Below the pieces are notes generated by a model. That model ran no database searches. It saw only the letters and a program-made list of their open reading frames with translations, and had not been told where the DNA came from. Below, in pieces: positions 7,180 to 15,103 of a stretch of 28,838 bases of DNA. The position numbers and the translations under genes are program-made. The stretch lies in contig JAJXUF010000035.1 in NCBI GenBank assembly GCA_021783175.1, positions 1 through 28,838 on the forward strand, given 5' to 3'. Source of the DNA: Pseudomonadota bacterium. Lineage in GTDB: Bacteria; Pseudomonadota; Gammaproteobacteria; Acidiferrobacterales; UBA6901. Each line of letters starts with the position of its first letter. Position 1 is the first letter of the stretch.

Positions 7180-8628
7180 ATGATTGCCAAGTGGAGTATT
7201 AGAGCATCTTTCGCGGCCATCTTGTTGGCAATTTGTGCAGCCGCGCACGCTGTTCCTGTCGTTTCCAGCAGTCTGCCGCAACCGGTGGCTCAGCTTCTTA
7301 GGCACTACCATATGTCGGCGCGCGGACTCAGTATCGTAGTGCAGCCAGTGGAAGGCGACGCACCGGTGCTCGCGTTTAATGCGAATATACCCCGGAGTCC
7401 GGCATCCACTTTGAAGCTGCTCACCACCTTGGTGGCGCTGGAAGATCTTGGTCCAGCGTACACTTGGAAAACCGAGGCGTACACCACCGCGCCGATCCAC
7501 GACGGGCGTCTCGAGGGCGATCTGTACATCAAGGGGTATGGAGATCCTGACCTCGTCATCGAGGATTTCTGGCGTTTTCTGCACGGGCTGCGCGATCTCG
7601 GAATTAGCGACATCGGCGGAAACCTAATCGTGGACCAAAGCTATTTCGCACCGGACTCCGGAGGTCCGGCAGATTTCGACGACGAACCGTTGCGCCCCTA
7701 TAACGTCCTGCCGAGTGCCCTGCTAGTTAATTTCCAAGCTGTGCGATTGCGTTTTTTTCCGGAACCGACTGAAAAGCGCGTGCGTATTGTCGCCGATCCA
7801 TTGCCGGAGAATGTGGATATTGTGAATCACCTTCGGCTGGTGTCGGGTGCCTGTCACGGCTGGAAGCAGAATCTCGTCATGCAGGTAGAGCGATTGCATG
7901 GACGGCAGCGCGTGATTTTCAACGGAAGCTACCCCGCGGCATGCGGCTATAATGATTTTTATCGCGCACTTTCGGACCCGCTGGATTACACGGGAGGCAT
8001 TTTTCGGCAACTGTGGAGCGGAATGGGCGGGCGCCTTTCGGGAACCGTGCGCGACGGACAAGTGCCGCAAAATGCACGTCTGCTGTATACAGGCCACTCG
8101 CCGCCGCTAGCCGAAATCATCCGTTCCATAAACAAGTTCAGCAATAACGTAATGGCGCGTGAACTGCTGCTGACGCTGGGAGCCGACCTGCAGGGTCCAC
8201 CAGGAACGATAAAAAACGGTGCCAAGGTAGTGCGTGACTGGCTGGCGCGTAACAACCTGTCATTTCCCGAGCTAGTCGTGGATAACGGATCAGGCCTGTC
8301 GCGCCAAGCACGCATCTCGGCCAGACATCTCGCGGATCTGCTGCTTACAGCGTACAGGAGTCCCTATATGCCGGAGTTTTTTGCTTCGCTTCCAATTCTG
8401 GCAGTCGATGGAACCATGAAGCAGCGGCTCGACGGCAGTCCTTTGGCAGGCCAGGCTCACCTGAAAACCGGTAGCCTTGACGGCGTGCGCAGTACGGCCG
8501 GAATAATGCAGGATGCGAAAGGTCGGCGGATGATAATCGTGTCTTTGCATAACGATCCGCGGGCAGATACAGCTGCCGGCGAGGCCGTTCAGAATGCCTT
8601 GCTTAGATGGGTCTATTCGAGACCTTGA
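7180..8628 (+). CDS. dacB: D-alanyl-D-alanine carboxypeptidase/endopeptidase (PBP4, peptidase S13)
   Basis: This periplasmic penicillin-binding protein trims pentapeptides and cleaves cross-links in peptidoglycan. The 482 residues begin with a Sec signal peptide (basic start, then FAAILLAICAAAHA, cleavage after AHA). The three active-site motifs of the serine acyl-transferase fold are present: SxxK as STLK at 76-79, SxN as SNN at 321-323, and KTG at 429-431. The large insert between the first two motifs, with YIKGYGDPDL and the GGNLIVDQSYF segment, is characteristic of PBP4 (S13) as opposed to PBP5. The length agrees with E. coli DacB (477). The ATG at 7180 overlaps an upstream TAA and has no strong ribosome site, so initiation may be weak. 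Confidence 0.95.
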   Translation: MIAKWSIRASFAAILLAICAAAHAVPVVSSSLPQPVAQLLRHYHMSARGLSIVVQPVEGDAPVLAFNANIPRSPASTLKLLTTLVALEDLGPAYTWKTEAYTTAPIHDGRLEGDLYIKGYGDPDLVIEDFWRFLHGLRDLGISDIGGNLIVDQSYFAPDSGGPADFDDEPLRPYNVLPSALLVNFQAVRLRFFPEPTEKRVRIVADPLPENVDIVNHLRLVSGACHGWKQNLVMQVERLHGRQRVIFNGSYPAACGYNDFYRALSDPLDYTGGIFRQLWSGMGGRLSGTVRDGQVPQNARLLYTGHSPPLAEIIRSINKFSNNVMARELLLTLGADLQGPPGTIKNGAKVVRDWLARNNLSFPELVVDNGSGLSRQARISARHLADLLLTAYRSPYMPEFFASLPILAVDGTMKQRLDGSPLAGQAHLKTGSLDGVRSTAGIMQDAKGRRMIIVSLHNDPRADTAAGEAVQNALLRWVYSRP

Positions 8629-8670
8629 GCCTGGCAATCATTTCCATCAACCAACAAGAGTGATCCAGCC

Positions 8671-9066
8671 TTGGCTCGTCAAATACTCCAAGAATCTCGC
8701 ATTCATCCGGCCATAAGGGAACGCGTTGCAGCTAATCACCGGGATATCGTCGAAGAAGTTGCAGCCGCCGTGGATGCTGCGCGCGTCGTAATAGTCGGGA
8801 TGGCACAAAATCCTTTTTGCCGCCGCGCGCGCAAACTGCTCGATGCTCGCAACATTACCTATCGCTACCTCGAATACGGCAGCTATTTCAACGGCTGGCG
8901 ACGGCGCAATGCGCTCAAGATGTGGACAGGTTGGCCGACTTTTCCCATGGTATTCGTCGCTGGCCAGTTAATTGGTGGTGCCGAAGACCTTGATGGGCTG
9001 CTGCAAAGCGGCGAAATCGAGCGGCTGTTATCTGCGACCAACGCTAACTCCACTCAAACAAGCTGA
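8671..9066 (+). CDS. Glutaredoxin-fold protein with an atypical NPFC active site
   Basis: This 131-residue soluble protein has an N-terminal helical lead (residues 1-36) and then a glutaredoxin fold: strand VVIVGMAQNPFC (39-50), helix RRARKLLDARNITY, the unusual YLEYGSYFNGWRRRNALKMWTG segment, the cis-Pro loop WPTFPMVFV (Pro92) and the glutathione-site-like GGAEDLDGLL (102-111). The active-site loop that is CPYC or CGFS in functional glutaredoxins reads N47-P-F-C50, so the nucleophilic first Cys is Asn and only the resolving-type Cys remains. Ordinary glutathione-dependent reductase activity is therefore doubtful; Fe-S or glutathione binding without redox turnover is possible. A TTG at 8671 gives the start that keeps the N-terminal lead (ARQILQESRIHPAIRE), with a weak AAGAG site. 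It follows dacB by 42 bases on the same strand. Confidence 0.85.
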   Translation: MARQILQESRIHPAIRERVAANHRDIVEEVAAAVDAARVVIVGMAQNPFCRRARKLLDARNITYRYLEYGSYFNGWRRRNALKMWTGWPTFPMVFVAGQLIGGAEDLDGLLQSGEIERLLSATNANSTQTS

Positions 9067-9088
9067 ATTCAGCGTCTGTTTCCCCGAA

Positions 9089-9961
9089 TCAACGCACCCG
9101 ATTCCGCAAGCGACCAATTCCCTGTACCTCGCATTCCACCAGGTCTCCTGGTTTGAGAAACTCGGGAGGGGTACGAGCGAAACCGACACCACTAGGCGTG
9201 CCGGTTGAAATGATGTCGCCCGGCTCAAGCGACATACCGCGCGATAAGATCGACAGCGCTGTCGCCACATCAAATATCTGAAAGCGCGTGTTGGACGACT
9301 GCTTGAGCTCCCCGTTAACCCAGGTTCGCAAATCCAATGACTGTGGATCCGGTATTTCGTCGGCTGTAACGATCACCGGGCCCATGGGGCATGTACCGTC
9401 GACACTCTTGCCAAGAAAGAACTGTTTGTGACGGAATTGCACATCGCGCGCCGAGATGTCGTTAATTACGGTGTAGCCAAATACGTGTTTCAGCGCGTCC
9501 GCAACCGGAATCTTGTGGCCAGAAACTCCAATTACCACCGCCAGTTCTACTTCCCAGTCGAGTTGGGTGGTCATGTCGGGATCCCAGGGTATATCGCCAT
9601 GGGGGCTATTGATGCTGGTGACATTCTTTGTGAACACAACGGGGTATTCGGGAACTTCGGTTTTGCGTCCGCTAACGCCCGCAGCCTCCTGCACATGCTC
9701 CTCGTAGTTCCAGCCAAGACACATGATGTTTTTGCGCGGACGCGGGATCGGCGCAAGCAGATTTGCCGATGCCAGGGCTAGACTCTCGTCGATGGCGTCC
9801 GTGGCTCCAGCAGCCAAGGCAGACCATTTTTTTGGCCCGCTTTCGATCAGCTCAAGCATTGTCTGCGGCCAACCCTTGTCTTTGGAGAGCAGTCCTACGG
9901 AGTCACCCAGCAGGATTCCAAGTCTTTCTCGGTTTTCGTGCCTACAACTCAAGAGGCGCAT
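9089..9961 (-). CDS. Fumarylacetoacetate hydrolase (FAH) family enzyme
   Basis: This 290-residue cytosolic enzyme has the FAH fold, which hydrolyses, decarboxylates or isomerises acylpyruvate-type compounds in aromatic or tyrosine catabolism. The N-terminal subdomain covers residues 1-70. The catalytic core starts with PIPRPRKNIMCLGWNYEEHV (His89). The metal ligands are visible as E137 and E139 in DWEVELAVVIG and D168 in NDISARD. The lid and oxyanion segments GKSVDGTCPMGPV and GDIISTGTPSGVG are intact. Members of this group act as fumarylpyruvate hydrolase, HHDD isomerase or oxaloacetate decarboxylase, and sequence alone does not separate them. It stands alone, divergent from greB and convergent with the glutaredoxin gene (22-base gap), so context does not fix the substrate. 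Confidence 0.9.
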   Translation of the reverse strand: MRLLSCRHENRERLGILLGDSVGLLSKDKGWPQTMLELIESGPKKWSALAAGATDAIDESLALASANLLAPIPRPRKNIMCLGWNYEEHVQEAAGVSGRKTEVPEYPVVFTKNVTSINSPHGDIPWDPDMTTQLDWEVELAVVIGVSGHKIPVADALKHVFGYTVINDISARDVQFRHKQFFLGKSVDGTCPMGPVIVTADEIPDPQSLDLRTWVNGELKQSSNTRFQIFDVATALSILSRGMSLEPGDIISTGTPSGVGFARTPPEFLKPGDLVECEVQGIGRLRNRVR

Positions 9962-10290
9962 ATGGAGACTCTTATCACCTTCCTCGTTGAATCATAGCAG
10001 ACAGGAATGTACGGGCCAGGATCTGCCCATGGCTCGATGAATGCACGTGCCTGGCGCCGATGATGCCAGGGCAATTTTCCAGGCCCGCGGTACGATCTGC
10101 TTAGTACTGCTTTGACGGCGGCAACCTGGGTGCTTGACGCCCTCCAAGTGGACAGTACATTGCAGCCACATCTTTTGCCAGCTTCCTGCAACTTAACAGG
10201 CGTAGCCTTGACCAGCTGCGTACATGCGCAGTAACGTGAAGCGCGTACAGTTCAGTCGAATCTACCCGCCGCCAACCCTGTGTGCAGACG
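9962..10290. other. Divergent intergenic region between FAH gene and greB
   Basis: No gene is supported here. The region holds two close TTGACG hexamers (10112-10117 and 10134-10139) and a short inverted pair CTGCG/CGCAG near 10215-10230. The second hexamer fits a promoter for greB, listed separately. Confidence 0.45.
10134..10161 (+). promoter_or_regulatory. Candidate greB promoter
   Basis: TTGACG (10134-10139; 5/6 to the -35 consensus) and TACATT (10156-10161; 4/6 to the -10) are separated by 16 bases. The leader to the greB ATG would be about 120 bases. Confidence 0.35.
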
Positions 10291-10809
10291 ATGAAACGCA
10301 AGCAAACTGACCAGCAGTCGCCGTCCAATTACATTACCCCAGAAGGGTACAAGCGGTTGCACGATGAATTGACGCATCTCTGGCGAGTAAAGCGGCCACA
10401 GGTGACTCAGGCCGTCGCCGAAGCTGCGGCACTTGGCGACCGTTCGGAAAATGCCGAGTATATCTACGGAAAAAAGCAGTTGCGCGAAATTGACCGCAGA
10501 GTCCGCTACTTGGGCAAGCGCCTCGACCAGATAGTCGTCGTCGATCGCAGCCCGCCTGACCAGGAAAGGGTTTACTTTGGCGCGTGGGTGCGATTGGAGG
10601 ATGAAGCGGGCAATCAATTTCGTTACAGGATCGTCGGACCGGACGAGTTCGATCTCGAGCAAGGCTTGATAAGCGTAGATTCACCTCTTGGCCGCGCCTT
10701 ATTGAAAAAGACTGCCGGCGACGAAGTATTTGTAGAATTGCCAAAGGGACGGACGGTATTCGATATTCTGGATATAGAATACGCGCCGACATCTGGAGAC
10801 GCTCAGTAG
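10291..10809 (+). CDS. greB: Transcription elongation factor GreB
   Basis: This protein rescues backtracked RNA polymerase by stimulating transcript cleavage through the secondary channel. From the ATG at 10291 it has 172 residues. The N-terminal coiled-coil hairpin (about 14-90) has the tip [14 protein letters not shown], with the two acidic tip residues Asp50 and Glu53 that hold the cleavage Mg2+. The motif [18 protein letters not shown] is GreB-like rather than GreA-like. The C-terminal FKBP-like domain follows with [38 protein letters not shown] three codons upstream (10282) is an alternative start; neither has a strong ribosome site. The last residues (APTSGDAQ) are a short, poorly conserved tail. 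Confidence 0.95.
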   Translation: MKRKQTDQQSPSNYITPEGYKRLHDELTHLWRVKRPQVTQAVAEAAALGDRSENAEYIYGKKQLREIDRRVRYLGKRLDQIVVVDRSPPDQERVYFGAWVRLEDEAGNQFRYRIVGPDEFDLEQGLISVDSPLGRALLKKTAGDEVFVELPKGRTVFDILDIEYAPTSGDAQ

Positions 10810-10909
10810 CGTACCTGCGTAAACACTTATTTCCGTCTGGCGCCAGCGAATACGGTCCGTTGGCTCGCTGTGATACGGTGAAGCCTGCGACGGAGAAGTT
10901 GCTCGCCCC

Positions 10910-11341
10910 CTATTTGAGCAGTTCCGTGGCGCGCTTGAAAGCGGTATCCGCACCGGCTGCATCCCCACGCTGCGTGCGCGACTGTCCAATAATTCGCCAG
11001 TTTTCCGCGCGCAACGCGTTGTTGTCACCCGCCCAGCTGTTCGAGCGCTGAGCCATGGCTTCTGCCTGTTGATAATGACCCTCCGCCATCCGCACGCGGG
11101 CGAGCTCCTGCCACAGCCCGGCATTGCGAGGTTCAATGCGAAGCGCGCGCTCAAGCGACGCGGTCGCGGTGGCAAAGTTGCCTGCCTGCGTGTCCGAACG
11201 CGCGCTATCCGCTAACGAAACAACCGCTGCGTTGTCGGAGATGGGAGTGCTTGCTGGCGACGGCGACATCCTCAGGCTTGCGCAGCCGCTAACCAGCAGT
11301 CCGAGAGAGACAAAAATGAGGATAAGAATTCGCTTGGCCAT
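10910..11341 (-). CDS. TPR lipoprotein, LpoP-like candidate activator of PBP1b
   Basis: From the ATG at 11341 the product has 143 residues. It begins with a lipoprotein signal peptide (MAKRILILIFVSLGLLVSGC) whose lipobox LVSGC gives a lipidated Cys20. After a short Ser/Pro linker there are about three TPR-like helical pairs: ADSARSDTQAGNFATATASL, LWQELARVRMAEGHYQQAEA and IIGQSRTQRGDAAGADTAFK. The gene lies 115 bases after mrcB on the same strand. In Pseudomonas aeruginosa, a TPR lipoprotein encoded next to PBP1b (LpoP) is a known outer-membrane activator of that synthase. Same architecture, size class and position make this a good candidate orthologue, although sequence identity was not tested. 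An in-frame upstream extension to 11440 would bury the signal peptide and is rejected. Confidence 0.85.
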   Translation of the reverse strand: MAKRILILIFVSLGLLVSGCASLRMSPSPASTPISDNAAVVSLADSARSDTQAGNFATATASLERALRIEPRNAGLWQELARVRMAEGHYQQAEAMAQRSNSWAGDNNALRAENWRIIGQSRTQRGDAAGADTAFKRATELLK

Positions 11342-11456
11342 GTTCGCGTTCCTGTTTATGCGCCGAAACATCACATTCGCACAGTTATACGCCACCCGCG
11401 CGCATCCCCGCCTTGCAGAAGATCCGTTGTCGTTCGCCATCCATTATAAGCGAACG

Positions 11457-13766
11457 TCAGCGACCGAACAGGCGTTCGAACCAGCTTTTGATCTTTTTGA
11501 TTGGTGAGCGCGAAACACACGGCGCTGTTTGTGTTGGCACCGAACCGCGAATGAAGGGAAGCTTTACCGCTCCAGAACAGCTTCGGTCCGCGCGTAGCCC
11601 GGTGTGCGGGTCGATCCACGCCGATTGGATATCGTCCGGGCGCGGCGGATTGAGCGGTTCTGGATCGAGCGCTTGCATCGTTTCTCCCCAGACCGTCATG
11701 GCACCGGCCGCTCCAGTCAACCCGGTCGGACCGTTGTCGTCGCGTCCGACCCAGGCGACCCCTACATGGTCTCCGCTAAACCCAGCGAACCAACTGTCCC
11801 GCAAATCCTCGGTAGTCCCTGTTTTTCCCGCTAAATGCAAGTCAGCTGGCAGATAGGTCTGGAGGTTCTCTGCGGTACCCTCGCTGACGACGTCCTGCAA
11901 GGCAAAGGTGAGCAGGTAGATTGGTCCCGGCGGGGCGATCTGTTTCATCGCCAGCGCATAATGCTGCAGCGGGTGACCATTGGCGTCCAGAACTTCGCGA
12001 ATCGCGCGTAGTGGAATCCGAAATCCACCATTGGCCAGAGTCTCATACATCTGCGCCACTTCGATCGGTGCCAGGCTGTTAGCCCCGAGCAGACTCGCGT
12101 CATACGCCCTCAGGTCGCGATCGACACCCAAGCTGTGGACCGTATCCATGATTGCCGGAAGCCCTAGAGAAAGACCGAGACGCACCGTTGCAACATTGTA
12201 GGAATTAGCGAGGGCCAGCGGCAGTGGTACCTCACCGTGGAACTTTCGATCGTAGTTATTGGGAGCCCAGTCCTTGCCGCCTTGACCGTGCACCGTGAGC
12301 TGGCTGTCATCAAGCAAGGACGCCAGGGTGTATTTCGCTGGCTGCTCGAGGGCGGTGAGATAAATGGCAGGTTTGAAAAGGGAGCCAATCGGACGCAGTG
12401 CATCCACGGCCCGGTTAAAGCCCTCAAATCTCGGGTCGCGGTCGCTGACGAGCGCCTGAATCTCGCCGGTCTGCGAATTTGTGACAACCACGGCACCTTG
12501 CAGGATGTCTTTCGGCAGTCGCCTGTCCTTTTCAAGTTGTGCGAGGCGTGAGGTCAGTGCATGCTCCGCCGCATTTTGAATTTCAGGGTCCAATGTCGTG
12601 ATGATTTGCAGGCCATCTGAGCGCAGATCTTCCTCACGGTAGTCGCTAAGCAGTTGGCGGTGTACGAGATCGAGGAATGCCGGATAGGGCGATGCCCCGC
12701 TTGGCGGCTTCGCGATTACGTCAAGTGGCGCCGACGTTGCCGTGACAAACTGCGCTTGAGTAATATCTCCTTGTTGCAACATTTCCTGAAGAACGAGATT
12801 CCGGCGATCGAGCGCGCGATGAGGATGTCGGCGCGGGTCATAGAGGGATGGTCCACGCACCAAGCCTACTAGCAGTGCAGATTGCGGCAGGTCGATTTCG
12901 TGCAGCGGTTTACCGAAATAGAACTGGCTGGCCAGACCGAACCCGTGGATGGCGTGGCTGCCATCCTGACCGAGGTAGATTTCATTGATATATGCCTGAA
13001 GAATTTCCTGCTTGCTGTAATGAAGCTCTAGCAGCAGTGCCATGAGCACTTCCGTGAACTTGCGTCGCAGGGTGCGTTGGGGCGTCAGAAAATAGTTTTT
13101 AACGAGCTGCTGAGTCAGCGTGCTGCCCCCCTGTACTCCACGGCCGCGAAGCATTGACCACAGTGCGCGGGCCATTCCACGCGGATCAATTCCATGATGC
13201 GTGTAGAATTTGCGGTCTTCGACTGCGATGAGGCCATTAATCAATGACGAGGGAACCTGATCGAGCCTCACCAGTATCCGATCCTCGTTGTCGGCCGGAT
13301 AAATACTGCCGATTAGCATTGGGTCCAGGCGTGCCAGATTGACCGATGCGCCGGTATGCATGTTCTGCACGCTGGCTAGATGTCCATTCGAGAAATGCAG
13401 TGTGAGAGTCAGCGCTGGTTGCGGTCCATCCCAGAATGTGAAGGAACGCGTAACCAGGTCGATGTCCGCTCCGCTCTGGTAATAGCTGCCGGGATTTTGC
13501 GGTTGGAGTGACGTGCTGTAATGCAGCACAGCCAGCTCTTCGAGTACTTGCTTCGCATCAATCTTTTCCCCAGGGAAAATTTCCAGCGGGCGCGCATAAA
13601 CACGCGCCGGTAGAGCCCAGCGTCGCCCCTCAAATTCGGTGCGTACGACATGATCGAGATAAAGCGCATAAATGGCGAACGCAAGCAAAACCAGCCACAA
13701 GGCCAGGCGTAGCCGTTGCGGGGTGAGCCAACGGCGTAGCTTGCGCAGAGATGAGCGAGTTGTCAC
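11457..13766 (-). CDS. mrcB: Bifunctional peptidoglycan synthase PBP1b
   Basis: This 769-residue inner-membrane enzyme polymerises glycan strands and cross-links them. There is a short basic cytoplasmic tail, one membrane segment (about 20-38), and a UB2H-like domain (about 50-145, including RWALPARVYARPLEIFPGE) that marks PBP1b and is the docking site of its lipoprotein activator. The GT51 glycosyltransferase has catalytic Glu183 in AVEDRKFYTHHGID and GGSTLTQQLVKN at 213-224. The transpeptidase has SLFK (462-465), SYN (522-524) and KTGTT (648-652). All key residues are intact. The protein is slightly shorter than E. coli PBP1b (844), mainly at both ends. It is followed by the TPR lipoprotein gene, and its promoter and an inverted repeat lie directly upstream. 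Confidence 0.97.
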   Translation of the reverse strand: MTTRSSLRKLRRWLTPQRLRLALWLVLLAFAIYALYLDHVVRTEFEGRRWALPARVYARPLEIFPGEKIDAKQVLEELAVLHYSTSLQPQNPGSYYQSGADIDLVTRSFTFWDGPQPALTLTLHFSNGHLASVQNMHTGASVNLARLDPMLIGSIYPADNEDRILVRLDQVPSSLINGLIAVEDRKFYTHHGIDPRGMARALWSMLRGRGVQGGSTLTQQLVKNYFLTPQRTLRRKFTEVLMALLLELHYSKQEILQAYINEIYLGQDGSHAIHGFGLASQFYFGKPLHEIDLPQSALLVGLVRGPSLYDPRRHPHRALDRRNLVLQEMLQQGDITQAQFVTATSAPLDVIAKPPSGASPYPAFLDLVHRQLLSDYREEDLRSDGLQIITTLDPEIQNAAEHALTSRLAQLEKDRRLPKDILQGAVVVTNSQTGEIQALVSDRDPRFEGFNRAVDALRPIGSLFKPAIYLTALEQPAKYTLASLLDDSQLTVHGQGGKDWAPNNYDRKFHGEVPLPLALANSYNVATVRLGLSLGLPAIMDTVHSLGVDRDLRAYDASLLGANSLAPIEVAQMYETLANGGFRIPLRAIREVLDANGHPLQHYALAMKQIAPPGPIYLLTFALQDVVSEGTAENLQTYLPADLHLAGKTGTTEDLRDSWFAGFSGDHVGVAWVGRDDNGPTGLTGAAGAMTVWGETMQALDPEPLNPPRPDDIQSAWIDPHTGLRADRSCSGAVKLPFIRGSVPTQTAPCVSRSPIKKIKSWFERLFGR

Positions 13767-13833
13767 TTTGGGATCACGACTAGGTCACGTCGGGCGCGGA
13801 ATTCACAGGTAACCGTCAAGCAACGGTGCCCGC

Positions 13834-13863
13834 ATTATAACCGGGACCCGCCTTCGATGTCGC
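13834..13863 (-). promoter_or_regulatory. Predicted mrcB promoter
   Basis: On the minus strand a perfect TATAAT (complement of 13834-13839) is preceded after 18 bases by GCGACA (complement of 13858-13863; 4/6 to TTGACA). It lies about 68 bases before the mrcB ATG. The leader contains a small inverted pair ACCGT/ACGGT near 13812-13827. Confidence 0.5.
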
Positions 13864-13864
13864 C

Positions 13865-13892
13865 CGGATCGGCATGTGTATGCGCCGATCCG
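13865..13892. repeat. Inverted repeat abutting the mrcB -35 box
   Basis: Perfect 9-bp arms CGGATCGGC (13865-13873) and GCCGATCCG (13884-13892) flank a 10-base loop. Pairing can continue inwards (CAT/ATG) past one bulged base. A second palindrome, CCGAC-A-GTCGG, overlaps its right edge at 13890-13900. There is no T-tract, so it is not an intrinsic terminator. It lies just upstream of the predicted mrcB -35, where an activator or repressor would bind. Confidence 0.55.
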
Positions 13893-14227
13893 ACAGTCGG
13901 TACAGGCATTGGTTGCGACTCCCCTTTTGGATTGTTAGGGAAGCAGAATGTGGCCCGGCACCCCCGTCGCGCGGCTGTTCCTCTCGGCAATGGAGCGCGG
14001 CTTTGGTTCGGATCCACCGTCGCCATTTCCATCGCGATCGCCGAACCGAGGCAGTTGGCGAGTCGCGGGGTTACGGGCGCAGTGCCGCATGTCGTGCTTC
14101 TGTAGCAGTCACGGCGATTTAGATTCGCTTTGAACGTGGCGCCTTGTTACAATCCGGCGCGCTTATCGAGACAATTTCTGCGCGCGCAACGCAAGGCCGC
14201 AGGGTCGGTCGAAAAAGATGGAATCGC
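13893..14227. other. Divergent intergenic region between mrcB and PAP2 gene
   Basis: Several overlapping short frames run rightward here, but they share no family features, and their open state is explained by GC-rich composition. The stretch should hold the promoter of the PAP2 gene. A TACAAT at 14148-14153 is a possible -10, but no matching -35 is seen at normal spacing. Confidence 0.45.
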
Positions 14228-14872
14228 ATGAAGGCTTCGCATGTAATTTTCTGGTTTTTCATTGCCTTGATGGTGACTGTCTTCAGTTACTATTTTGTCG
14301 ATGCAGCAGCGGCGGTTTATTTCCATAAAGTTATCGTATCTCACCGGATATTGTGGGAATACGCTTCGAACATCCCGGATCTTCTGCTCCCAATCGTCCT
14401 CGTGATCACAGCAGTCTGCTGGATCGCGTACCTGGTGAGCGTGCCGAAGGGCCTACACAACGTGCATACGCGGTTTCTGCAACTGTGTGGTGTCGGGTTG
14501 CCGCTCGCGTATGCAGCAAAGGAGTTGCTTCAACATACGTTCGGACGCGCGAATCCCAAATTCTGGTTGTTTCACCGGCAACTGGCGGGATTCCACTGGT
14601 TCCATGAGGGGGCGAGATTCACAAGTTTTCCCTCGGGTCATATGACTGTATTTACGGCGTTGGCCGTCATGCTGTGGCATTCGTATCCGCGATTTCGCGC
14701 GGTGTACTTGGCAGGCCTGGTTATTCTCGGTTTGTCGCTTGTTGCGACAAATTACCATTTTGTCAGCGACGTAGCCGCGGGCGCCTACCTTGGGTTGTTG
14801 GCGTGTTATGTATCGGATGCTGGTCTCAACATGGTGTCCGGGGATTACCGGCTTTCGTCAGAGCGCAATTAA
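14228..14872 (+). CDS. PAP2-family membrane phosphatase
   Basis: This is an integral-membrane phosphatase-like protein of 214 residues from the ATG at 14228, with about six membrane helices. PAP2 landmarks are AAKELLQHTFGRANP (98-110, a loose form of the KxxxxxxRP motif), FTSFPSGHMTVFTA with the catalytic-site PSGH (135-138), and NYHFVSDVAAG with His177 and Asp181. The Arg expected six residues before His177 is Leu171, so motif 3 is incomplete. Relatives dephosphorylate undecaprenyl pyrophosphate, phosphatidylglycerol phosphate or lipid A; the substrate here is unknown. A frame extension to 14144 is possible but would add a basic, non-membrane leader, so I prefer 14228. The end SGDYRLSSERN is cytoplasmic. 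Confidence 0.88.
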   Translation: MKASHVIFWFFIALMVTVFSYYFVDAAAAVYFHKVIVSHRILWEYASNIPDLLLPIVLVITAVCWIAYLVSVPKGLHNVHTRFLQLCGVGLPLAYAAKELLQHTFGRANPKFWLFHRQLAGFHWFHEGARFTSFPSGHMTVFTALAVMLWHSYPRFRAVYLAGLVILGLSLVATNYHFVSDVAAGAYLGLLACYVSDAGLNMVSGDYRLSSERN

Positions 14873-15005
14873 ATTCTGTTCCCACCAAGTAAGCGGATTT
14901 AGACATACCTCGACAGCCGAGTGCGGGACCGGTCGGCGCTGCCGGTTGAAGCAGTGTTAGGTACCCTTTCAGGTCGGCTAAATCAAAATTCTGGCAAAAA
15001 TTAGG

Positions 15006-15021
15006 CCACCGCTGCCGGTGG
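15006..15021. repeat. Short perfect hairpin CCACCG-CTGC-CGGTGG
   Basis: Six-base perfect arms with a four-base loop lie directly next to the TCGCGA palindrome. They are preceded by an A-rich run (GGCAAAAATTAGG). With that A-run it could act as a leftward terminator (T-tract in the minus strand), but no leftward gene needs one. Confidence 0.45.
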
Positions 15022-15047
15022 TTTCGCGAAACTATCGCGAAATCGCG
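15022..15047. promoter_or_regulatory. Iterated TCGCGA palindrome, candidate operator
   Basis: Arms TTTCGCGA (15022-15029) and TCGCGAAA (15035-15042) form a perfect 8-5-8 inverted repeat. The same letters also form a direct repeat of TCGCGAAA at 15024 and 15035, exactly 11 bp apart. A third TCGCG follows at 15043. The site lies about 30 bp upstream of the candidate -35 of the next gene, a normal place for an activator. Confidence 0.5.
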
Positions 15048-15073
15048 GCGCCTAAAATCATGCGGCCGGGGTT

Positions 15074-15103
15074 TTCACATTGTTCTCGGCGCGACGTTAG
15101 AGT
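15074..15103 (+). promoter_or_regulatory. Candidate promoter of the four-TM protein gene
   Basis: TTCACA (15074-15079; 5/6) and TAGAGT (15098-15103; 4/6) are 18 bases apart. The leader to the ATG at 15204 would be about 95 bases. Confidence 0.4.

Noticed and set aside
13857..14133. Three overlapping rightward frames upstream of the PAP2 gene
   Set aside because: All three frames are open together in GC-rich DNA, contain no domain features, and include the palindromes next to the mrcB promoter.
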